A DNA stretch of 47,076 nucleotides, taken from contig DAONJL010000001.1 of NCBI GenBank assembly GCA_035405645.1, forward strand, positions 1,993-49,068, read 5' to 3'. This DNA is from DAONJL01 sp035405645 [NCBI: bacterium]. GTDB taxonomy: Bacteria > JAGOBX01 > DAONJL01. This document shows positions 41,736-47,076 of this stretch, one piece after another (positions within the stretch are counted from its first letter, which is position 1; each line of letters begins with the position of its first letter). Under the pieces are notes generated by a model. The model saw nothing but the letters and a program-made list of their open reading frames with translations, searched no databases and was not told the DNA's origin. The position numbers were made by a program, and so were the translations under genes.

Positions 41736-42812
41736 TTATTCAAAACCTTTGAAATCCTGCTTTGTCAAAGGTTCTTTGCGCTGTTTAAATAAAACCCACG
41801 GATTATGTTTTATATATTTTGTCGTGTCCTTTATATTTTTACTTGCTTCATTTAAATTTTTCGCTATTTCATTTGAATATATTAAAGCACCAATATTTCC
41901 TTTTTTATCTTTTATATCTTCTGATAATTTACTTAAATTTGCTGATAATGTATTCAAATTCGATAATAATGTATCAAAATCTTTTTTTGCTTTTTCTGTT
42001 ATTGAACTAACATTTTCAGAACTTTTCTGGACATTCTTTGTTATATCTGGAATTGATTTTGAAATTTCATTTATTGATTTACTAAATGAATTTGCACTAT
42101 TCGTTAAATTTTCTATTGAGCCAACTATTCTATTACTTGATTTTTTTATTATCTCATTTATTTCTTCTGATGATTTTCTTAATTCTCTTGATGTTACTTC
42201 AATATTTTTTATTGCTGATGTTATTGTCTCATCATTTTTTTCTAATATTCTTACTAATGCTCTACTGCTTTGTTTTAAATTTTCTATTGTATCAATTATT
42301 CTTTGTCTTGTTTGTTCTTCATAAAATAATTCAGTTACACTCGTTACCACTTTATCCAGGTTAAATAAAATATTATGGATTTTTTCAAATATTTCATTTG
42401 TTTTTAATGGGTCTATTCCTCTTATTTCTTCGCCTTCTTTTACATAACCAGCAGAGGGCGAACCAGGGTCAATTTCAATATATTTCTCGCCCATTAAACC
42501 AGCAGAATTAATAAATACTTTTGTGTTTTTAAAAATAACATCACCGCGTTCAAGCCATACTTTTATTTTTATATATGTATCATTTTCCTTTTTAACTAAA
42601 TTTATGTCTTCGATTTTTCCAAATTTTACACCTGATATCATTACTGGTGCATTCTTTAATACGCCATCAGAAAATTTAAAAAGTGCATAAAAATGAAATC
42701 CGCGTTTTAATGTGTAATTTCCTGCAAGAAAAATCATTAAACTTAATAAAATCAAACTAATAAAAATTATTGTTCCAACTATAAATGGTTCTAATTTTAT
42801 TTTTTTTATCAT
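41736..42812 (-). CDS. MCE/MlaD domain protein
   Basis: 358 residues. One N-terminal membrane anchor (about 10-32, FIVGTIIFISLILLSLMIFL), then a single MCE domain with GFHFYALFKFSDGVLKNAPVMISGVKFGKI and AGLMGEKYIEIDPG, and a long helical C-terminal region (about 150-320) rich in repeated Ser/Asn/Glu (ENLKQSSRALVRIL, SITEKAKKDFDTLLSNL). Such proteins form periplasmic lipid tunnels with an MlaE permease and MlaF ATPase, carrying phospholipid between membranes, so it supports an outer membrane. Those partners are not adjacent; radA and an FtsE-like ATPase follow instead. Confidence 0.88.
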   Translation of the reverse strand: MIKKIKLEPFIVGTIIFISLILLSLMIFLAGNYTLKRGFHFYALFKFSDGVLKNAPVMISGVKFGKIEDINLVKKENDTYIKIKVWLERGDVIFKNTKVFINSAGLMGEKYIEIDPGSPSAGYVKEGEEIRGIDPLKTNEIFEKIHNILFNLDKVVTSVTELFYEEQTRQRIIDTIENLKQSSRALVRILEKNDETITSAIKNIEVTSRELRKSSEEINEIIKKSSNRIVGSIENLTNSANSFSKSINEISKSIPDITKNVQKSSENVSSITEKAKKDFDTLLSNLNTLSANLSKLSEDIKDKKGNIGALIYSNEIAKNLNEASKNIKDTTKYIKHNPWVLFKQRKEPLTKQDFKGFE

Positions 42813-42820
42813 ATCTTTAT

Positions 42821-42849
42821 TTAATAAATATATTTATTTTTTTTGTCAA
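42821..42849 (-). promoter_or_regulatory. Predicted promoter of the mce-radA run, near-leaderless
   Basis: Minus-strand TTGACA (42849-42844), a 17-base spacer and TATTAA (42826-42821). Only eight bases separate the -10 box from the mce ATG at 42812, so transcription from it would begin about two bases before the ATG, leaving no room for a ribosome site, and none is seen. Confidence 0.55.
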
Positions 42850-43039
42850 TAAATAAATCAATTTTTATAATTTACAAATTTCTTTTTTAAAAAAAATTCT
42901 TCCAAAAATTTAAAGTGTTTATTTTAAAAAATGTTGTATCTAAAAACTTAATAAAATAATATTGTTACTTTTAATAAAAAATGGCTTTTTAAAAAAATGA
43001 ATAAATGAATAAGTCAAATTTGAATTTAATTGCAATGAA

Positions 43040-43068
43040 TGATAAAAGGCGTGGAAAACCACGCCTTA
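43040..43068 (-). terminator. Terminator after rubrerythrin
   Basis: A perfect 9-bp GC-rich stem, AAGGCGTGG (43046-43054) and its complement (43059-43067), four-base loop, with a short run of T on the minus strand after it. It lies just past the rubrerythrin stop (43075) and is the strongest intrinsic terminator in the minus-strand genes. It separates the oxidative-stress operon from the mce operon. Confidence 0.8.
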
Positions 43069-43074
43069 TTATAA

Positions 43075-43650
43075 TTAATAATTATCTTCTTTAATTTCAA
43101 AATATGATTGTGGGTGTAAACAAGCAGGACATTTTTCTGGTGCTGAATTACCTTCATGAACATAACCACAATTTCTACATTTCCATCTCACTACTTTATC
43201 CTTTTTAAAGACCTGTCCTTTTTCAATATTTTGAACTAATTTCAAATATCTTTTTTCATGCTCTTTTTCTACTTCTGCAATTTTTCTAAATACAATTGCT
43301 ATTTCTTTGAAACCTTCTTCTTCTGCTATTTTTGCTGCTTCTGGATATAATTTTGTATGTTCTTCATTCTCGCCTGCTGCTGCTGCTTTTAAATTTTCAA
43401 GAGTTGAACCAATAACACCTGCTGGATATGCTGCCTGTATTTCCACCATACCACCTTCTAAAAATTTAAAAAATCGTTTTGCATGTTCTTTTTCATTTTC
43501 TGCTGTTTCTAAAAAAATCTCTGCAATTTGTTCATAGCCTTCTTTTTTTGCTTGTGAAGCAAAAAAAGTATAACGATTTCTTGCCTGTGATTCACCTGCA
43601 AATGATGCTAATAAATTCTTTTCTGTTCTTGTGCCTTTAATACTTGCCAT
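43075..43650 (-). CDS. Rubrerythrin
   Basis: 191 residues, the classic two-domain rubrerythrin. The N-terminal ferritin-like four-helix domain has the di-iron Glu/His motifs (FAGESQARNRYTFFA; AENEKEHAKRF; EEEGFKEIAIVFRKIAEVEKEHEKRYLKL). A C-terminal rubredoxin-like domain binds iron through WKCRNCGYVHEG and CPACLHPQSYFE. It reduces hydrogen peroxide to water in anaerobes, fed by rubredoxin. GGAGG lies nine bases before the ATG. It is last in a perR-desulfoferrodoxin-rubrerythrin operon ending at a terminator. Confidence 0.96.
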   Translation of the reverse strand: MASIKGTRTEKNLLASFAGESQARNRYTFFASQAKKEGYEQIAEIFLETAENEKEHAKRFFKFLEGGMVEIQAAYPAGVIGSTLENLKAAAAGENEEHTKLYPEAAKIAEEEGFKEIAIVFRKIAEVEKEHEKRYLKLVQNIEKGQVFKKDKVVRWKCRNCGYVHEGNSAPEKCPACLHPQSYFEIKEDNY

Positions 43651-43679
43651 AATTTTACCTCCTTTTATTTTTTGTTATT

Positions 43680-44066
43680 TTATAAACTAACTGACCATAA
43701 ACCATGTTTATTGCAAAATTCTCTAACAATTTTAACATTATTTTTTGAAATATTAAAAATAGCCTCTGGTTTATCTGATGGTGTTAAATCTTTTCTTATA
43801 ATAAAACCATCTTTTGTAAAGACTTCAATAAATTGAATCCAATGCTCACTTTCCATTGGATGAGGAACTGAACCAACTTTAACAAGTATTGAATTATCTT
43901 TTTCCTCAATTACTGGTAAATGTTTTTCACCAGCACCTTCTTTTGTTTTTTCATCCATTAACTTCATATCCTGTCCACAGCAAACAAGTGTTCCTTTACC
44001 ATTCACAGCAACCTCAACTACATTTCCACAAATAAAACATTTGTAAATTCCTGTTTTTACTGCCAT
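43680..44066 (-). CDS. Desulfoferrodoxin (superoxide reductase)
   Basis: 128 residues, a class I desulfoferrodoxin (Dfx). A small N-terminal rubredoxin-like iron site (YKCFICGNVVEV and CCGQDM) precedes the superoxide reductase domain with its Fe(His)4Cys centre: EKHLPVI, HPMESEHWIQFIEV and CNKHGLW supply the ligands. It reduces superoxide to hydrogen peroxide without making oxygen. GGAGG precedes the ATG. It is the middle gene of a PerR-linked operon; rubrerythrin would remove the peroxide. Confidence 0.96.
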   Translation of the reverse strand: MAVKTGIYKCFICGNVVEVAVNGKGTLVCCGQDMKLMDEKTKEGAGEKHLPVIEEKDNSILVKVGSVPHPMESEHWIQFIEVFTKDGFIIRKDLTPSDKPEAIFNISKNNVKIVREFCNKHGLWSVSL

Positions 44067-44078
44067 TTTTCTTACCTC

Positions 44079-44498
44079 CTAACTTTTTTTATTACATTTA
44101 TCACATAAACCAAATAAATATATTTGTTCTTCTAATATTTTTATATTCTTATTTTTAATCATTAGTTCATAATTTTTCTCTTTTATTTCTATATCAATCA
44201 ATATACCACATTTTTTACATTTGAAATGTGCGTGTCTTAATATATCACCATCATACCTTATTAAATCTTTTTCAATCTTTATTTCTTTAATAATTCCTTT
44301 TTCTACAAATAATTTTAAAGCATTATATACACTTGCTCTTGATAATGTTGGTATTTCTTTTTTTAATTTTTGATATATTATTTCAGCATCAGGATGTTCT
44401 TTTGTATTTTTTAAAAATTCATATATTTTTATTCTTATTAATGATGGTTTTATTTTTTTATTTTGTATTTCTAATTTCAATGAATTAATATTATTCAT
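44079..44498 (-). CDS. perR: PerR-type peroxide-sensing Fur-family repressor
   Basis: 139 residues from ATG 44498; a TTG two codons upstream is also possible, and neither has a strong ribosome site. A winged helix (SLIRIKIYEFLKN; LSRASVYNALKLF) is followed by the metal-binding dimer domain. The PerR regulatory iron site is conserved: H35, D83, H89, H91 and D102; D83 (rather than the Fur-type residue) supports PerR. The structural zinc site is C94-C97 and C132-C135. PerR represses peroxide genes until its iron-bound histidines are oxidised. It likely controls its own operon, since a PerR box lies in its promoter. Confidence 0.9.
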   Translation of the reverse strand: MNNINSLKLEIQNKKIKPSLIRIKIYEFLKNTKEHPDAEIIYQKLKKEIPTLSRASVYNALKLFVEKGIIKEIKIEKDLIRYDGDILRHAHFKCKKCGILIDIEIKEKNYELMIKNKNIKILEEQIYLFGLCDKCNKKS

Positions 44499-44532
44499 AT
44501 TCAATTATTACTTTTTTAAAATAATTTTAATT

Positions 44533-44547
44533 TTAGAATGATTCTAA
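44533..44547. promoter_or_regulatory. PerR-type operator
   Basis: TTAGAAT-G-ATTCTAA is a perfect 7-1-7 inverted repeat, close to the Bacillus PerR box consensus (TTATAATnATTATAA). It sits directly downstream of the perR -10 box and overlaps its last base, so binding would block transcription. Confidence 0.8.
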
Positions 44548-44575
44548 TTTTATAAACATTTTAATTTTTTGTCAA
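44547..44575 (-). promoter_or_regulatory. Promoter of perR-desulfoferrodoxin-rubrerythrin
   Basis: Minus-strand TTGACA (44575-44570), a 17-base spacer and TAAAAT (44552-44547). The -10 box abuts the PerR operator. Predicted transcription starts within the operator, about 40 bases before the perR ATG. Confidence 0.75.
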
Positions 44576-44780
44576 GTTTTTTATTTAATTTTTTTGGAAA
44601 AGAACAAATAGATTCTGGGAAAAAATAGCAAAAAATGAGATATAATTATTTGTTTCAATTTATGGCTGAACTAAATGTTTCTTTAATTTTTTTAATTAAA
44701 AATTATTGAAAAAAATTAAAATACACAAATAATTTCTAATTACTAAATAATTTAAAAATTTTTTAGAAAAAAATTTGCTA

Positions 44781-45470
44781 TTACAATTTTTCAAAATTTG
44801 ATTTATCAACACCACAAACAGGACAAACCCAGGAAGCAGGTAGTTCGGCAAAAGAAGTTCCGGCTTTAATTCCATTTTCTTCGTCACCTTTTTGTGGGTC
44901 ATATATATAACCACAAACTATGCATTTATATTTACTATTATCTTTTGTATTCTCTTTTTTTACTTTTTGAATATAAGTCGGTGCTGTTTCTGGTGAAAAT
45001 CCGCCTTTTACTAAATGATAGTAATCATAAGTCATTGGTTCTTTTGTATCATCAATTATCTGAGCATCAATTATCTTTCCAATAAATAAAATATGCGAAC
45101 CAACATCAACACTATCAACTACTTCTGCTTCAATATAACCAAGAGTATAATCCAGAACAATTGGAACAGATGTTTTTCCAATTTTAAAATTTGTATTCTG
45201 GAATTTATCTATATTTCGTCCACTTTTAAAACCAAATGTTCCAATAAATTTTAATGGCGCTTCTTTTGTTAATATTGAAATACTGAAAATTTTACTGTGC
45301 TGAATATATTCAGTTGTAAGATTTTTTTTATTTAAACAAATAGCAATTTGTGCTGGTGTGGCAGTTACTTGCGATGCTACATTTGCTATCTGACCATTAT
45401 ATTTATCATCTTTTTTTGAACTTATGATATATAAACCATAACTTATTTTCATCAATGTCTTTAAATCCAT
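44781..45470 (-). CDS. Flavin reductase-rubredoxin fusion (high-molecular-weight rubredoxin)
   Basis: 229 residues. An N-terminal FMN-binding flavin-reductase-like domain (about 1-165; [30 protein letters not shown], then [13 protein letters not shown]) is fused to a C-terminal rubredoxin (about 177-229) with [12 protein letters not shown] and [16 protein letters not shown], complete for an Fe(Cys)4 site. This matches Hrb of Moorella, which passes electrons from NADH to flavodiiron protein FprA; fprA is the adjacent upstream gene here. GGAGG lies eight bases before the ATG. It probably supplies electrons for oxygen or NO reduction. Confidence 0.94.
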   Translation of the reverse strand: MDLKTLMKISYGLYIISSKKDDKYNGQIANVASQVTATPAQIAICLNKKNLTTEYIQHSKIFSISILTKEAPLKFIGTFGFKSGRNIDKFQNTNFKIGKTSVPIVLDYTLGYIEAEVVDSVDVGSHILFIGKIIDAQIIDDTKEPMTYDYYHLVKGGFSPETAPTYIQKVKKENTKDNSKYKCIVCGYIYDPQKGDEENGIKAGTSFAELPASWVCPVCGVDKSNFEKL

Positions 45471-45491
45471 TTTTCAACCTCCTGAATATTT

Positions 45492-46676
45492 TTAACTTAC
45501 TAATTCATTTCCAAATTTTAAACATTCTTTTATAGCATTGTCATCTGGATACCACAAACATTTTATTCCATCATTAATTAGTTTAAATCCTGATTTTTCT
45601 AATATCTTATTTAATTTTGAAACTGCTTCACCACTCCAACCATAACAACCAAATGCTGCTGCTTTCTTGTTTTTAAATTTTAAACCTTCTATTTCTTCAA
45701 GTAAACCAGCCATAGAACTTGTTATGCCTTGATTAAGTGTAGGCGAACCAACAACAATCATTTTTGATTTGAATACTTCTGTAATTATATCATTTTTATC
45801 TGAATTTGAAGCATTAAATAATTTAATATTAACTTCTTTATCTTTTTCTTTTATTCCTTCTGCTATTGATTCTGCCATTATTTTTGTGCCATTCCACATT
45901 GTATCATATATAATTGTTATTTGATTCTCCTGATAATTCTTTGACCATTCTAAATATTTTTTTACTATTTGTTCTGGTTCTTTACGCCATATTACACCAT
46001 GACTTGGTGCTATTATTTCTATTGGTAAATTGAAAGATAATACTTCATTTATTTTTCTTTCTACTAAACTACTAAATGGTGTTAAGATATTTGCATAATA
46101 TTTTATACATTCATTATATAGTTCTGATTGATTTACTAAATCATTAAATAAATATTCTGTTGCATAATGTTCGCCAAATGCATCATTACTAAAAAGAATA
46201 TTGTCGCCTGTTAAATATGTTGCAATGCTATCAGGCCAGTGTAACATTTTCATTTCTACAAATATTAATGATTTTCCATTACCAATATCTAATTTATCAC
46301 CTGTTTTCACTGGTTTAAAATTCCAATCTTTATGATAATGCCCTTTGATTGATTTTATTCCATTTTCTGAACAATATATAGGAACATCAGGAATATAACT
46401 CATTAATTCAGGTAAGCCACCACTATGGTCTATTTCAGCATGATGGATTATTAAATAATCAATTTCTTTTAAATTTATTTCTTCTGAAAGTTTTTTTACA
46501 TACTCTTTTCCAAAAGGAAGCCAGACTGTATCAATTATTATTTTTTTTTCTTCTAATATTAAATATGAATTATATGTTGAACCTTTGTGTGTTGAATATT
46601 CATTACCATGAAATTTTCGTAATTCCCAATCTATTTTTCCAATCCAATAAACATTATTTTTAATTTTTATTTTCAT
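45492..46676 (-). CDS. fprA: Flavodiiron protein (FprA type)
   Basis: 394 residues. The N-terminal metallo-beta-lactamase-like domain (1-250) carries the di-iron motif HAEIDHSG (HxExDH) and H147-type HW segment KMLHWPDSIATY, then SNDAFGEHYA. The C-terminal flavodoxin domain (from about 253) has YDTMWNGTKIMAESIAEGI for FMN. It reduces O2 to water or NO to N2O, protecting anaerobes. The start is ATG 46676, eight bases after GGAGG; a GTG one codon upstream is rejected. It shares an operon with the Hrb-like fusion downstream and possibly the CBM48 gene upstream (15-base gap). Confidence 0.95.
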   Translation of the reverse strand: MKIKIKNNVYWIGKIDWELRKFHGNEYSTHKGSTYNSYLILEEKKIIIDTVWLPFGKEYVKKLSEEINLKEIDYLIIHHAEIDHSGGLPELMSYIPDVPIYCSENGIKSIKGHYHKDWNFKPVKTGDKLDIGNGKSLIFVEMKMLHWPDSIATYLTGDNILFSNDAFGEHYATEYLFNDLVNQSELYNECIKYYANILTPFSSLVERKINEVLSFNLPIEIIAPSHGVIWRKEPEQIVKKYLEWSKNYQENQITIIYDTMWNGTKIMAESIAEGIKEKDKEVNIKLFNASNSDKNDIITEVFKSKMIVVGSPTLNQGITSSMAGLLEEIEGLKFKNKKAAAFGCYGWSGEAVSKLNKILEKSGFKLINDGIKCLWYPDDNAIKECLKFGNELVS

Positions 46677-46690
46677 CACACTTACCTCCT

Positions 46691-47076
46691 TTATTTAACC
46701 GTTATTCTGCGATTTTCTTTATTTAATTTATCCCAATCGCCATCCTGTAAAAATTTGTATTCATAAGTTCCTGGTGCTAAATCTAATGTTATTCGCCATT
46801 TACCATCTGCTTCTTTTTTTAATTCGTGTTTATTCATATCCCAATTATTAAATTCTCCTGCTATTGTCACGCGGCGTGCACCTGGTGCATCTACTTCAAA
46901 TGTTGTACCTTTTGCACTCGCGCCTGTTGAACTACTACCACCTGCTGGCACTGTTATCTTTCTATTTTCCTTATTCAACTTATCCCAATCGCCATCCTGT
47001 AAAAATTTGTATTCATAAGTGCCTGGTGCTAAATCTAATGTTATTCGCCATTTACCATCTGCTTCTTTTTTTAATT
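46691..47076 (-). CDS. CBM48 (glycogen-binding) repeat protein, 5' part outside window
   Basis: 128 codons in frame; the frame is open to the window edge, and an apparent start at 46978 is only an internal TTG (Leu of LNKENRK), so the true start lies beyond. It holds one complete and one partial copy of an ~84-residue unit: a linker (PAGGSSSTGASAKGTTF), then a domain like the AMPK/isoamylase N-terminal CBM48 (ARRVTIAGEFNNWD, GKWRITLDLAPGTYEYKFLQDG). Family members with this motif bind glycogen or starch, often fused to synthases; here no catalytic part is seen. It may sit in operon with fprA. The C-terminus is ITVK. Confidence 0.75.
   Translation of the reverse strand, partial: LKKEADGKWRITLDLAPGTYEYKFLQDGDWDKLNKENRKITVPAGGSSSTGASAKGTTFEVDAPGARRVTIAGEFNNWDMNKHELKKEADGKWRITLDLAPGTYEYKFLQDGDWDKLNKENRRITVK
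46731..47076. repeat. 252-bp tandem repeat within the CBM48 gene
   Basis: The sequence 46731-46824 recurs 252 bases later at 46983-47076 with one mismatch in 94 bases (46768 region, TTCC versus TGCC). 252 bases equals exactly 84 codons, so the reading frame is kept. The second copy runs off the window, so the number of copies is unknown. Confidence 0.9.

Larger units (their letters stand above)
44505..44780. other. Gap between perR and the flavoprotein-rubredoxin gene
   Basis: 276 bases. The left third holds the perR promoter and operator. The rest (about 44580-44780) is AT-rich sequence with no ORF supported by a ribosome site. One A/T-only hairpin possibility near 44752-44775 is too weak to call a terminator. 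Confidence 0.6.

Noticed and set aside
41680-42324. Plus-strand open frame of 214 codons opposite mce
   Set aside because: Antisense shadow: hydrophobic composition comes from the complement of Lys/Asn/Ser codons, and the minus-strand MCE protein has recognisable domains.
44752-44775. Hairpin downstream of the flavin reductase-rubredoxin gene
   Set aside because: The stem is made only of A-T pairs, which arise by chance everywhere in these gaps.
46691-46978. A complete 95-residue CBM48 protein starting at 46978
   Set aside because: That start codon is a TTG encoding Leu inside a repeated unit; the frame is open to the window edge.
1-47076. CRISPR arrays, tRNA or rRNA genes, insertion sequences, phage genes
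   Set aside because: None found: gaps are short, the only clear direct repeat is the CBM48 unit, and no transposase or integrase motif appears in any frame.

Overview
The window is about 47 kb of very AT-rich bacterial DNA (roughly a quarter G+C by eye), densely packed with genes. Neighbouring reading frames often overlap by 4 to 20 bases. No tRNA, rRNA, CRISPR array, transposase or phage gene was seen. The genes suggest an anaerobic bacterium with an outer membrane. An MCE/MlaD-type lipid-transport protein, nucleotide-sugar genes and ZapA point to a diderm. Superoxide reductase, rubrerythrin, a flavodiiron protein and PerR point to an anaerobe that must survive brief oxygen exposure. Other traits recall Firmicutes: an accB-accC-asp23-amaP gene order and an L20-type attenuator before infC. 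A candidate phylum is plausible, but the phylum cannot be fixed from this window.

Layout. (1) 1-9.5 kb: the end of a membrane glycosyltransferase-like gene and a 2-hydroxyacid dehydrogenase on the plus strand. On the minus strand are hisD-hisC plus a small orphan, and a cluster of two GDP-sugar enzymes, a B12-type radical SAM protein, a P-loop/Asp23-like protein and a Nudix hydrolase. (2) 9.5-19.6 kb, plus strand: the translation cluster thrS, infC, rpmI, rplT, pheS, pheT, a ZapB-like coiled coil, zapA, glyA, a cyclic-nucleotide-binding protein, rpmE and ssb. (3) 19.6-27.1 kb, plus: rmlA, an RmlC-like cupin and rmlB; a three-subunit molybdenum hydroxylase; a receiver-only response regulator and a CgeB-like glycosyltransferase. 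(4) 27.1-42.8 kb, minus: a long run that reads, in transcription order, mce, radA, a degenerate FtsE-like ATPase, yceD, rpmF, plsX, fabH, fabG, lipA, a giant GYF-2/coiled-coil protein, a PilZ protein, a peptidase, accB, accC, asp23, amaP, dapB and a metallo-hydrolase. It is mainly fatty-acid, lipoate and envelope biology. (5) 43-47 kb, minus: perR-desulfoferrodoxin-rubrerythrin under a PerR-type operator, then the tail of a tandem CBM48 protein followed by a flavodiiron protein and a flavin reductase-rubredoxin fusion.

Regulation is readable in places. Five promoters with a TTGACA or TTGACT -35 box sit before hisD, gmd, thrS, perR and mce, each with a 17-base spacer. A sixth, inside the 3' end of thrS, feeds an attenuator leader before infC. 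That leader can form a terminator or a mutually exclusive long-range helix. infC itself has no ATG, GTG or TTG where its conserved N-terminus begins and appears to start at AUA. The most unusual protein-level observations are a strict 23-residue repeat in the 799-residue coiled-coil protein, an FtsE-like ATPase altered at four of its five nucleotide-handling motifs, and near-identical 252-bp CBM48 repeats at the right edge.
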